Source of the DNA: Cellulophaga sp. F20128
GTDB lineage: Bacteria > Bacteroidota > Bacteroidia > Flavobacteriales > Flavobacteriaceae
DNA: 64,000 nt
NCBI RefSeq assembly: GCF_023015805.1
Contig: NZ_JALKBA010000006.1
Location: 1 to 64,000 of the forward strand
Reading direction: 5' to 3'
How positions within the stretch are numbered: the first letter of the stretch is position 1; the number at the start of each line of letters is the position of its first letter. The notes beneath the pieces were generated by a model. The model did not search any database. It was not told where the DNA came from and worked only from the letters and a program-made list of their open reading frames with translations. Made by a program: the position numbers and the translations under genes. Positions 34,906 through 43,723 of the stretch are shown here, one piece after another.

Positions 34906-36474
34906 CTAAAGTTCTGATTCAATAATAGCTTGCATTTCTGGATATTCCTTATCTAAATCTTTATATTTTTTTCGCTCTTTAACAAGTTCTTTTTTCATTT
35001 TCTTAATGATGAGGGCATATTCTGCTTCATGAATTGCATTATAGCCTTCTTTAGGATCCTTTTCCAAATCATAAAATTCCCATTGAGGAGCTGTCGTTTC
35101 CATAGACGTACCTTTCTTTCCTAAAGGCTGACCATAAAACAATGCTAATTTGTAACGTTCATTTCGAATGCCAAAATGTGCGGGTCTGTCTGGGGTGTGC
35201 AACCAGTATCTGTAATACATTTGCGTTCTCCAGTTTTGAGGAGTATTTCCCTTTAAATTCTCTCTAAAACTCTCGCCTTGTACAAATTTCGGCTTTTTAA
35301 TACCTGCATAGTCAGCCAATAGCGCTGCAAAATCAATATTTAAAATAATATCATCAATTCGTTTTCCTCCTTTAATTTCCTTGGGATATCGGATAACAAA
35401 AGGCATTTGTAATGACTCTTCATAAATTAACCGCTTATCAAAAAAACCGTGTTCCCCTAAAAAATAACCTTGATCGGCCGTATAGACAACCACCGTATTG
35501 TCAGCGATACCTTCTTCTTCTAAATAATCTAAAAGTTTACCAATATTATCATCAATGGCAGCCCCACAACGTAAAAAATCTTTTACAAATTTTTGATAAA
35601 TCTTTTTGCGTTTTGCTATACTATCTAATCCGTCTAAAGGATAAGGCAACCCAGGGTATGAAGTCCAAAATTTATCAGGATTCTCCGTAGCTTGTTTCCA
35701 TCGTTCGGCTAAATTCTCTAATTTTTGGCCTTTAAAAGTTCTTCCTGTCACACTTTTATCAAAATCGAATAAAGAAGCTGGTTCTGGTAGGTCTTGGTCT
35801 TTGTACAAATGTGCTAATCTTTCAGGATATTCAAAAGGCTCATGGGTTGCCTTAAAATTACACATCATCATAAAAGGCTTGCTCTTATCTCTTTCTTTAA
35901 GATGGTTTATTGTTAACTCTGTAATCACATCCGTAGAAAATCCTTTATATACTTTTCCTTTGGCACTACTATAACCATCTTCCCAATTTTCTTTTTCCTT
36001 TAAGATAGGATCCCAATATCTACCTTGCCCCGGTAGCACATTAAAATAATCAAATCCCTCTGGCTGTTTTACTAAATGCCACTTACCAATTAAGGCGGTT
36101 TGATAACCACTTTCAGTAAGCTCTCTGGCTATATTAGGATGACCAGTAGGTAAAGGTTCGCTAAGGGTATACACTTCATTCATGTGGCTGTACTGTCCGG
36201 TTAAAACACTGGCTCTACTAGGCGTACATATAGAGTTGGTGCAAAATACATTTTCTAAAATAGCACCTTCATTTGCGATTCGTTTTATGTTTGTATTCTG
36301 AACATAGTCTTCTAAGATTCCGCCGTAAATCCCCCAAGATTGCGACGTATGATCATCCGAAAAAATAAATAATATGTTTGGTCTGTCGGTGGTTTTTTGA
36401 GCCATAATTTTCACACTAAAGAGCAGCAAAAAAACCGCGGTGTAAATGATGGTGGTAGAATTTTTTAATTTCAT
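34906..36474 (-). CDS. Secreted S1-family sulfatase
   Basis: 522 residues with a signal peptide (about 1-25, ending IMAQ). The formylglycine site CTPSR is at 83-87 (Cys83), metal-binding DD at about 40-41 (LFIFSDDHTSQ), GKWHL at about 126, and the C-terminal DQGYFLGEHGFFDKR with the expected His. It hydrolyses sulfate esters from sugars in the periplasm after Cys is converted to formylglycine. First gene of the sulfatase-uxaA-uxaB-SGNH operon, so the sulfated substrate probably contains galacturonate-type or other uronate residues. The S1 subfamily is not known. Confidence 0.95.
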   Translation of the reverse strand: MKLKNSTTIIYTAVFLLLFSVKIMAQKTTDRPNILFIFSDDHTSQSWGIYGGILEDYVQNTNIKRIANEGAILENVFCTNSICTPSRASVLTGQYSHMNEVYTLSEPLPTGHPNIARELTESGYQTALIGKWHLVKQPEGFDYFNVLPGQGRYWDPILKEKENWEDGYSSAKGKVYKGFSTDVITELTINHLKERDKSKPFMMMCNFKATHEPFEYPERLAHLYKDQDLPEPASLFDFDKSVTGRTFKGQKLENLAERWKQATENPDKFWTSYPGLPYPLDGLDSIAKRKKIYQKFVKDFLRCGAAIDDNIGKLLDYLEEEGIADNTVVVYTADQGYFLGEHGFFDKRLIYEESLQMPFVIRYPKEIKGGKRIDDIILNIDFAALLADYAGIKKPKFVQGESFRENLKGNTPQNWRTQMYYRYWLHTPDRPAHFGIRNERYKLALFYGQPLGKKGTSMETTAPQWEFYDLEKDPKEGYNAIHEAEYALIIKKMKKELVKERKKYKDLDKEYPEMQAIIESEL

Positions 36475-36807
36475 AAAGTTTAGGTTTAATTAATCCTTAA
36501 AATAACAACATAAAAAACATTTAAAAAAGAGGATAATTGTGTGTTTTATTGCGTCATTTTAAAGCTATAGGATAAATATAATGGAAACAGACTACAATTT
36601 TAACCTTATAATCGGTTTTTCACACTATTTAATTGCCATAAATTAATTCTTATCATTACATAAATAGCGGATTAAAATGTCAATTTCAAACAATAGTTCA
36701 ATAAAATTGAAAGATGTATAATTTATCCTTAGTCTACACCCTAGTAGTATATTAATTCCCATTTTTTTAGTACTTTTCCAAAGACAAGAACAAATAAATT
36801 ATTTAAT
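36475..36807. other. 333-bp divergent intergenic region
   Basis: Lies between the sulfatase (minus) and the M28 peptidase (plus). I see no open frame. TACTTTTC at about 36769-36776 is a 7/8 match to the -7 box for the peptidase, without a good -33 TTG. Confidence 0.4.
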
Positions 36808-38367
36808 ATGAAAAAAATAGCATTTATAGCCTTAGCATTGGCTGTAAGCTGTAATTCTACACAGAAGACAACAAGCGACTCAAAAATTAGCAAAACTGTA
36901 GCAGTAAATCCAACTACATATGCACAAACAATTACAGAAGGGGAATTAAAAACGCACCTATACATCTATGCTTCTGATGAATTTGAAGGTCGTGAGGCTG
37001 GAAAACCAGGACAGAAAAAAGCGATAGAATACTTAAGAAATGAGTATAAAAAACTAGGAATACAGGCTGCCAAGGCAGATGGAGACTATTTCCAAGATGT
37101 TCCTTTAGAAATTTCTAAACTACCAACAGGCACATTAACTGTTAACGGTAAAGATTATGTTTTAGGAGAAGATTATGTATCCACTACAGCAGCCATAGGC
37201 AATTATGATGCCATTGTATATGTGGGGTACGGCATCGAAGAAGGTTCCTATTCTGATTACAGTAACTTAGATGTTAAGGGTAAAATAGTATTCGCAAAAA
37301 CAGGAGAGCCTAAAAAGGCCGATGGTACGTATGTATTATCTGGTTCAACCGAGCAATCGGATTGGAGTAAAGAATCAGATGCCTTGGGCAAACGCGCTGA
37401 ACTTGCTCAAGAAAAAGGAGCAAATGGCATTATTTTTTATGATGAAAATTTATTTCCTAGATTCCAACAGTTTTTTGCACGAATGCAGAAAAGTGGTAGA
37501 GAAAGAGTTTCTTTAAAGCCTGCAACTCCTAATAGTTTTGCAACCTTATTAGTTGGTTCTAATTTAGCAAGTACCCTAGTTAAAGATATTGCATCTACAC
37601 ATACCCCTAAATCAATTGCAACCGATTTAAAACTAAATTTAGTAAGTGGAAACACGGATGTAAAATCTGAAAATGTAGTTGCCGTTATTAAAGGTTCTGA
37701 AAAACCAAACGAATATTTGGTAATCTCTTCTCACCTAGACCATATAGGCATAAATAAAGATGGCGAAATAAATAATGGTGCAGATGATGATGGTTCTGGT
37801 ACAGTTGCTTTATTAGAGATAGCGCAAGCATTTAGAACTGCAGAATTAGCTGGGAATGGACCAAAACGTTCTGTAGTGTTTTTACATGTTACTGCTGAAG
37901 AAAAAGGACTATTAGGATCACAACACTATACGGATGTAGACCCTATCTTTCCTCTAGAGCAAACCGTAGCCAATTTAAATATTGATATGGTTGGTAGAAT
38001 AGATCCTAAACGTGAGGGCGACAGAAATTACATATACCTTATTGGCGCTGATAAATTAAGTAGTGAATTACACAACTTATCAGAAGAAGTAAATACAAAG
38101 TATATGAACATAGAGTTAGATTACACCTACAATGATGAAAACGATCCAAACCGTTTTTACTACAGAAGTGATCACTACAACTTTGCTAAAAATAACATTC
38201 CTATTATTTTCTATTTTAACGGAACTCATGATGATTACCACCAACCTGGTGACACTCCAGATAAGATAAATTACGACTTGTTAGAAAATAGATCAAGACT
38301 AGTTTTCTATACCGCTTGGGAAATTGCAAATCGCGCAGAAAGGCTTGTGGTTGATAAAGCTGAATAA
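36808..38367 (+). CDS. M28 family zinc aminopeptidase lipoprotein with PA domain
   Basis: 519 residues. Lipobox AVSC puts the lipid at about Cys15. A PA (protease-associated) domain (about 130-285, VYVGYGIEEGSYSDYSNLDVKGKIVFAKTGEP) is inserted in the M28 peptidase. Zinc ligands are in SSHLDHIG, NNGADDDGSGT, TAEEKGLLGS and NIDMVGR, with the last His in YYRSDHYNFAKNNIP. It removes N-terminal residues from peptides outside the cytoplasm. Single gene, with a strong terminator 24 bases downstream. Confidence 0.94.
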   Translation: MKKIAFIALALAVSCNSTQKTTSDSKISKTVAVNPTTYAQTITEGELKTHLYIYASDEFEGREAGKPGQKKAIEYLRNEYKKLGIQAAKADGDYFQDVPLEISKLPTGTLTVNGKDYVLGEDYVSTTAAIGNYDAIVYVGYGIEEGSYSDYSNLDVKGKIVFAKTGEPKKADGTYVLSGSTEQSDWSKESDALGKRAELAQEKGANGIIFYDENLFPRFQQFFARMQKSGRERVSLKPATPNSFATLLVGSNLASTLVKDIASTHTPKSIATDLKLNLVSGNTDVKSENVVAVIKGSEKPNEYLVISSHLDHIGINKDGEINNGADDDGSGTVALLEIAQAFRTAELAGNGPKRSVVFLHVTAEEKGLLGSQHYTDVDPIFPLEQTVANLNIDMVGRIDPKREGDRNYIYLIGADKLSSELHNLSEEVNTKYMNIELDYTYNDENDPNRFYYRSDHYNFAKNNIPIIFYFNGTHDDYHQPGDTPDKINYDLLENRSRLVFYTAWEIANRAERLVVDKAE

Positions 38368-38391
38368 AGAATTGTAATACCAATAAAAAGT

Positions 38392-38423
38392 AAAGCCTTC
38401 GTTAACGCGAAGGCTTTTTCTTT
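38392..38423 (+). terminator. Terminator of the M28 peptidase gene
   Basis: AAAGCCTTCG-TTAACG-CGAAGGCTTT, a perfect 10-bp stem, followed by TTCTTTTTT on the plus strand. Confidence 0.85.
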
Positions 38424-38442
38424 TTTCCAATATTTAGGAAAC

Positions 38443-38473
38443 AAAAAAGCCTTATCAAAATTGATAAGGCTTT
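38443..38473 (-). terminator. Terminator of the tRNA-His gene
   Basis: AAAGCCTTATCAA and its complement form a stem of about 12 bp with a minimal loop; on the minus strand the stem runs into a T-run, 8 bases after the tRNA end. Confidence 0.75.
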
Positions 38474-38480
38474 GCTTTTT

Positions 38481-38556
38481 GGGTGGAAGACCGGGTTCGA
38501 ACCGGCGACCCTCGGTACCACAAACCGATGCTCTAACCAGCTGAGCTACAACCACC
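38481..38556 (-). tRNA. tRNA-His (anticodon GTG)
   Basis: On the minus strand the sequence starts GGTGGTTGTAGCTCAGCTGG and has a canonical D-arm (GCTC/GAGC), an anticodon stem TCGGT/ACCGA around TTGTGGT, hence anticodon GTG, and a T-arm GCCGG-TTCGAAC-CCGGT. The extra 5' G opposite C at the discriminator position is the hallmark of tRNA-His. Positions 5 and 6 of the acceptor stem show two T-T mismatches (GTGGTTG against CTTCCAC). CCA is not fully encoded. Ends may shift by a base. Confidence 0.93.
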
Positions 38557-38571
38557 ATTTGTAAGCGGTTG

Positions 38572-38603
38572 CAAAGGTAATTTTTTTTACTTTATCTATC
38601 AAA
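38572..38603 (-). promoter_or_regulatory. Promoter of the tRNA-His gene
   Basis: On the minus strand TTTG (38603-38600), 20 bases, TACCTTTG (38579-38572) is a full match to the Bacteroidota promoter, 15 bases before the tRNA 5' end. Confidence 0.8.
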
Positions 38604-38805
38604 AAAAATAGATAATATTTTCATATTAAACACAAATAAAACTGTACACTGTTCGTTATGAGAATGAATACTTGGTATAATCCTTTAATAACATCGATGA
38701 AACACACAAAAAACACCATCAAACACATAAAATATGGTGTTTCACAACATTATTTAGTAATTCATCAAGCCTCTATTTAAATTCACAGAAATTATTAAAA
38801 ATTCA

Positions 38806-40896
38806 ATGCTCTCAATAAGCGCCCATAAATTGCGAATCATCTACCTAAAGAAAATTTTAGCTATTGTAACTATTATAAGCATCTACACACAAGCTGCTGT
38901 ACTGCATGCGTCTATAACATCGAGTTCGTCATTTACATTTGAGTTAAACTCAAAAAAATCAGAAACCGCAAAAGATACAACATACATCAAGGCTCTCAAT
39001 GAAAAAGCGTTACATCTAAGGTACTTCAAAACGGATAGTCTTTTATTTTTCGCAAACAAAGCATTACATCTAAGTGAAGAAATTAAGTATACAGCTGGGA
39101 AAAGTAATGCGCTTCTATTGCTTGCCAATTATCATTCAGATCATGGGAATAACAAAGAGGCTATTAGCTATTACAAGAAGGCTTTAACTGAAAGCAAAAA
39201 TATATCTGGTTCAAATATTCAATTGGCTATTATGAATAGTTTTGCGCGTTCTTATTACTATAATGGCAACTATGCAAAATCGCTTTCCATTTATTTGGAA
39301 GCTGTAGAATTGGCTACTGATGCAGGCAACTTAAAAATGTTGGCTGTTATGAATGAAAACATTGCTAATTTATACAAGGCTCAAAAAGATTATGAGCAAG
39401 CCCTCGTCTTTTTAAAAAAATCCATAAAATTAAATGATAGTATTGCCAATGATCTAAATTCTGCTAAAACGTATAGCAATTTTGCCTCAGTATATGGTGA
39501 GATCGGAAATTTTGAGCACGCCATGTTCAATATTAACAAGAGTATCACAATTTTTGAAGAGTATAATAATATCCGGTGGATTGCACACTCTTATAGAATT
39601 AAGGGCGATATTTATCTGAAACAACAAAAATACGATTGGGCAATTCGCTGGTACGATCAAAGCGCACTACTCTACAATAAAATTAAAAACAATAGAGGTA
39701 AAATAGAACTACTAAATGGTTTATCTTACGCTTACTACGGTCTTGAAAAGGATAGTATATCTGAGGTTTATGCTGTAGAAGCCTATACAAAAGCTCAAAA
39801 CATTAATTCCATATCAAATGTTGAAATTGCGTCCAATATCCTGTATAAAATTGGAAAGAGAAAGCATGACTATGAAAACGCGCTGACATACCTAGAGGTT
39901 TATAAACAAGTAACAGATTCTCTCTCTAAAACAGAAAACGGGCATAGCCTACGCATGTTAAAAACCAAAATGGACAGAGATAGCCAAAAAGAGACATCTG
40001 CTGTTGTGAGCAAGTTAGAGCTTGCAAAAAAACAGAGTTTCGTGTATATTATAATTGCTATTTTACTTATTTGGAGTGTAATTACCTTTATGATGTCTAA
40101 AAGTAGAAAAGCACATAAAAAACTAAACACAGAATTGCAATTAAAGCAGGTGGTCCTGCAAAACAGAGAGGAAGAATTAGAAGAAATAAACCAAACAAAA
40201 GACAAGTTGTTTTCTATCATTGCCCATGATTTAAGAGGTCCTATTGGTGCATTACTAGATGTACTTAATATGATGAAATCTGGAGACATTGCAATCTCTG
40301 AATTTAGAGATTTTGTTCCGAAGTTGATAAAAGATGTTGACCATATTTCATTTACCTTAAACAACCTGCTCTCTTGGGGGCAAACACAAATGAATGGTGC
40401 CACAACCAATTCTACTACAGTTGAACTAAACTCTTTAGTTGAAAACAATATTAACTTACTTGCTGAAACGGCGAAAAACAAGTCCATAATTTTAGTCAAT
40501 GAAATGCCAGAAAGGCTTCACATTTTCTCTGATCCAGACCAAATAGATATTGTGATTCGAAACATCATTAGCAATGCGTTAAAATTTACACCAAAAGGGG
40601 GTGTTATAACGGTTGATGCCCAAGTAAAGTACCAATTTATAGAAGTCACTATAAAAGATACAGGAATAGGCATGAGTGATGAGGCCTTAAACAAAGTATT
40701 TGCGCAAAACGGAACCTATACAACCTTTGGCACAAACAATGAAAAAGGTACAGGTTTAGGCATTTCGTTATGTAAAGAAATGCTAGAAAACAACGGTGGC
40801 AATTTATGGGCAAAAAGTAAAATTGGCAAAGGAACTAGCTTTTATTTTACCATTCCTAAAGGCCAGGACAATTACCACCAACAAATTGCGGGTTAA
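38806..40896 (+). CDS. TPR-containing membrane sensor histidine kinase
   Basis: 696 residues. A hydrophobic N-terminus (about 12-32) exports a sensor region of about six TPR repeats (about 55-370, for example ALTESKN, YNGNYAKSLSIYLEAVELA, YEQALVFLKKSIKLND). A membrane helix (about 405-425) and a coiled coil lead to the HisKA domain with phospho-acceptor His474 in IIAHDLRGPIGALL, then a HATPase domain with N box RNIISNALKFTPKGG, DTGIGMS and GTGLGISLCKEML. There is no receiver domain and no response-regulator gene next to it, so it is an orphan kinase. The pseudo-receiver regulator at 18844 is not an obvious partner because it lacks the Asp. Confidence 0.94.
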   Translation: MLSISAHKLRIIYLKKILAIVTIISIYTQAAVLHASITSSSSFTFELNSKKSETAKDTTYIKALNEKALHLRYFKTDSLLFFANKALHLSEEIKYTAGKSNALLLLANYHSDHGNNKEAISYYKKALTESKNISGSNIQLAIMNSFARSYYYNGNYAKSLSIYLEAVELATDAGNLKMLAVMNENIANLYKAQKDYEQALVFLKKSIKLNDSIANDLNSAKTYSNFASVYGEIGNFEHAMFNINKSITIFEEYNNIRWIAHSYRIKGDIYLKQQKYDWAIRWYDQSALLYNKIKNNRGKIELLNGLSYAYYGLEKDSISEVYAVEAYTKAQNINSISNVEIASNILYKIGKRKHDYENALTYLEVYKQVTDSLSKTENGHSLRMLKTKMDRDSQKETSAVVSKLELAKKQSFVYIIIAILLIWSVITFMMSKSRKAHKKLNTELQLKQVVLQNREEELEEINQTKDKLFSIIAHDLRGPIGALLDVLNMMKSGDIAISEFRDFVPKLIKDVDHISFTLNNLLSWGQTQMNGATTNSTTVELNSLVENNINLLAETAKNKSIILVNEMPERLHIFSDPDQIDIVIRNIISNALKFTPKGGVITVDAQVKYQFIEVTIKDTGIGMSDEALNKVFAQNGTYTTFGTNNEKGTGLGISLCKEMLENNGGNLWAKSKIGKGTSFYFTIPKGQDNYHQQIAG

Positions 40897-40901
40897 TACG
40901 A

Positions 40902-41618
40902 TTAGATTAAATCATCTAGACTTTCTACAGCTACATATCGTTCTACTGTAAATCCTTCGGCATGCTCTACCCCTATTAATCTACCCAAATCTCTAGCTCT
41001 ATAGGTTACACTATCTATAAAATTAGGACTACTTATAGGCGTTTGCGGGGCATCGCTTTTGGCATCAAAAAATTGAGAATCATACGCCAATACAGCCTTT
41101 AATTTTGTTTCAATATATCCCGTAACATCAACTACAAAATCGGGTTCAATATTTTTCCATTGAATATAATGATACACCAGCTTTGGACGCCATTTTTCTT
41201 GGGCCACACCATTGATAGCCGTTGTAATTTTCATCAATCCACTTAAAAAACAAGCATCACTCACCAATTTACTCCCCTTACCGTGATCTATATGCCTATC
41301 CTCTATTGCATTACACAATACAATTTCTGGTTTATATTTACGAATCATTTTTATCACTTCCAATTGATGCTTCGTATCATTCTTAAAAAAACCATCTGCA
41401 AATTCTAAATTTTCACGCACAACTACTCCTAAAATTGCAGCTGCTGCTTTGGCTTCTTTATCTCGTTTTTCTGCAGAACCTCTAGTACCTAGTTCTCCTT
41501 TAGTTAAGTCTACAAATCCAACTTTTTTTCCTTTGGCAATTTCTTTCGCTACCGTTGCTCCTGCTCCTAATTCTGCATCGTCAGGGTGTGCTCCAAATAC
41601 CAATATATCTAATTTCAT
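40902..41618 (-). CDS. bshB1: Bacillithiol biosynthesis deacetylase BshB1
   Basis: 238 residues, full length, PIG-L/LmbE fold. The metal motif is VFGAHPDDAELGAGAT near the start, and the second His group is in EDRHIDHGKGSKLV. Other features typical for BshB1 are DLTKGELGTRGSAEKRDKEA and FFDAKSDAPQTPISSP. It deacetylates GlcNAc-malate to GlcN-malate in bacillithiol synthesis. It starts 10 bases after the transsulfuration gene on the same strand, suggesting a joint thiol/sulfur transcript. Confidence 0.93.
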   Translation of the reverse strand: MKLDILVFGAHPDDAELGAGATVAKEIAKGKKVGFVDLTKGELGTRGSAEKRDKEAKAAAAILGVVVRENLEFADGFFKNDTKHQLEVIKMIRKYKPEIVLCNAIEDRHIDHGKGSKLVSDACFLSGLMKITTAINGVAQEKWRPKLVYHYIQWKNIEPDFVVDVTGYIETKLKAVLAYDSQFFDAKSDAPQTPISSPNFIDSVTYRARDLGRLIGVEHAEGFTVERYVAVESLDDLI

Positions 41619-41628
41619 ACTGCTTATT

Positions 41629-42780
41629 TTATTTTACTTTTTCTAAAGCTTGTTCAATATCCTTAATAAGGTCTTCTACTTCTTCTATTCCTATTGAAAA
41701 CCGGATTAAGCCATCTTTAATACCTTGTTTTTCTCTTTCTTGGGGACTCAATAACGAATGAGATGTTTGCGTAGGTGACAGCATAGTGCTTTCTACACCC
41801 GCCAAGCTCATGGAAGGTTTAATTAATTCCAAGGCTCTTTGAAAGTCCATAGCATCTATGTCGGTATTTAATTCAAAAGATAACATCCCTCCAAAACCAC
41901 GCATTTGAGATTTTGCCAATTCATGATCGGGATGCGAAGGCAACCCTGGATAATACACTTTATAAATATCGCTATGATTGTATAAATATTCGGCCATTCG
42001 TTGGGCATTTTCATTTTGGGCTTTTACCCGTATCCCCATTGTTTTTATACTCCTTTCTAGCAACCACACCGTATAATCACTTAAACTGCCTCCAAAATTC
42101 TTAGCCAGTTGAAAAATTCTATTTATGTGTTCCTTTGTAGATGCAACAGCCCCTGCACAGATGTCTGAATGCCCCCCCATGTATTTGGTTGCGCTATGAA
42201 TAATTACATCAATGCCAAAATCTGCCGGATTTTGATTCACCGGACTAGCAAATGTATTGTCTATCATAGATACCAAATTATGCTTTTTAGCCAAGGCTGA
42301 AATAGCACTCAGGTCTGTTATGGTCAATAAAGGATTGGATGGTGTTTCTATATAAAGTACCTTGGTATTAGATCGTATTTTTTTTTCAAAATCTGAAGAC
42401 TGCAATCCGTCCGTAAACGAAAATTCGATCCCGAATTTTTCAAACTCCTCTTGCACCAAATTATAGGTGCCACCGTATAAGGTTTTTTGCAAAACCACAT
42501 GATCCCCCGCTTTTAAAAAAGCAAATAAAGCTGTACTTATTGCGGCCATACCACTACCAAAAATTAAAACAGCCTCACACTTTTCAAGGGCAGCTATTTT
42601 TTTTGATAATGCCTCTTGGTTAGGGGTATTAAAATATCGAGGGTACCTTTTTACATCTACCCCATCAAAAGCATAGGAAGAACTCATATAGAGCGGAGAA
42701 ACCGCCCCTTTAAATTGTGTATCTTCTAGTTCTCCAAAATGTGTACAAATGGTATTAATTCCTGGCTTATTGTTCTGCAT
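41629..42780 (-). CDS. Cys/Met-metabolism PLP-dependent enzyme (cystathionine gamma-synthase / beta-lyase type)
   Basis: 383 residues. The PLP-binding Lys is in IIHSATKYMGGHSD (about residue 200). Other family motifs are IFGSGMAAISTALFAFL, YIETPSNPLLTITD and MIDNTFASPVNQNP, with SLAGVESTMLSPTQTSH near the C-terminus. Members act as cystathionine gamma-synthase, gamma- or beta-lyase, or O-acetylhomoserine sulfhydrylase; the sequence alone does not settle which. Co-transcription with bshB1 downstream fits sulfur metabolism. A possible -7 box (TAACTTTG) is at 42824-42831 on the minus strand. Confidence 0.92.
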   Translation of the reverse strand: MQNNKPGINTICTHFGELEDTQFKGAVSPLYMSSSYAFDGVDVKRYPRYFNTPNQEALSKKIAALEKCEAVLIFGSGMAAISTALFAFLKAGDHVVLQKTLYGGTYNLVQEEFEKFGIEFSFTDGLQSSDFEKKIRSNTKVLYIETPSNPLLTITDLSAISALAKKHNLVSMIDNTFASPVNQNPADFGIDVIIHSATKYMGGHSDICAGAVASTKEHINRIFQLAKNFGGSLSDYTVWLLERSIKTMGIRVKAQNENAQRMAEYLYNHSDIYKVYYPGLPSHPDHELAKSQMRGFGGMLSFELNTDIDAMDFQRALELIKPSMSLAGVESTMLSPTQTSHSLLSPQEREKQGIKDGLIRFSIGIEEVEDLIKDIEQALEKVK

Positions 42781-42823
42781 TTCAACTTCGTTTTTAAGTT
42801 TCAGAATGGTTTATGTCTCCCTT

Positions 42824-42831
42824 CAAAGTTA
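42824..42831 (-). promoter_or_regulatory. Possible -7 box for the transsulfuration-bshB1 genes
   Basis: TAACTTTG on the minus strand matches TAnnTTTG, 43 bases before the start codon. A TTG at the usual distance was not found. Confidence 0.35.
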
Positions 42832-42928
42832 CAAATTTAGTAGGTATTCTACGGTAATAAATCCAAACTGTACTATTCATCGCAAGTAAACGTTATACGT
42901 ATAGATGATATCCTTAAAAACCGGGACT

Positions 42929-43720
42929 ATGAACAACATAAAATTCACCCTAATATACCTATTCTCCCTTCTTTTAAGTGCCTGTTCTACAACCGGTACT
43001 GATACTTTAAGCGAAACGGAGGAATCCTTTACCGCAGTGGACAAAACATTAAATAAACAAGAAACCGGAAGCGCTGCAAACGACCTGCTATCTGATGAAA
43101 ATTACGATAAGATTGTGTATGAGCTCTTTTATGTGAAAGGGTTTAAACCAACAGAAGAGACCATCACTAATTTTAAAACTTTTATTACAGAAAGACTAAA
43201 TAAACCCAAAGGGTCTGAATTAATACTCGAAGAAATTACAGTTCCCTATAAGGAAACCTATACTGTATCGGAGATTAAAGCCATAGAAGACAACATACGT
43301 ACCAAATATAATTTTGGAAAAGAAATTGCTGTTTTTGGGTTATTTTTAGATGGTGACTATTCCGGAAACACAGAAAATGGCTCAGTCTTAGGAATTGCCT
43401 ATCGCAATACTTCTTTTGTAGTTTTTGAAAACACGGTAAAGCGGTTTAGTCGCCAACCATTGGCTCCAAGTACAACTACACTAACGTCTACGGTACTAAA
43501 CCATGAATTTGCTCACTTATTGGGCTTAGTAAACCTAGGGTCACCCATGCAAACTACACATCAAGATAAGGAACACAGCAAACACTGCTCCGTAGCAGAT
43601 TGCCTTATGTATTGGACAGCTGAAACCGGTGAAGGGCTCCTTAATTCCATTAGCGGCGGAACAATCCCCACTCTAGATGCACAATGCCTTGCAGATCTAA
43701 AGGCCAATGGTGGCAAATAG
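42929..43720 (+). CDS. Zincin-type metalloprotease lipoprotein
   Basis: 263 residues from ATG 42929; an ATG at 42905 adds eight residues but places the signal less well. Lipobox LSAC gives lipidation at about Cys17. The zinc site is NHEFAHLLGLVNLG, an HExxHxxG motif, followed by Cys and His residues (DKEHSKHCSVADCLMYW), where the Met of LMYW recalls the met-turn of metzincins. The propeptide-like region before it is not recognised. Such proteins are annotated as membrane metalloproteases in Bacteroidota. Single gene, convergent with ccsBA. Confidence 0.85.
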   Translation: MNNIKFTLIYLFSLLLSACSTTGTDTLSETEESFTAVDKTLNKQETGSAANDLLSDENYDKIVYELFYVKGFKPTEETITNFKTFITERLNKPKGSELILEEITVPYKETYTVSEIKAIEDNIRTKYNFGKEIAVFGLFLDGDYSGNTENGSVLGIAYRNTSFVVFENTVKRFSRQPLAPSTTTLTSTVLNHEFAHLLGLVNLGSPMQTTHQDKEHSKHCSVADCLMYWTAETGEGLLNSISGGTIPTLDAQCLADLKANGGK

Positions 43721-43723
43721 TAA

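Noticed and set aside
38307-38558. 83-residue open frame on the minus strand
   Set aside because: It runs straight through the tRNA-His gene and into the M28 peptidase gene; its N-terminal residues are just the translated tRNA.
39900-40499. 199-residue open frame antisense to the histidine kinase
   Set aside because: It mirrors the conserved HisKA region and shows no family motifs; coding on the plus strand explains it fully.
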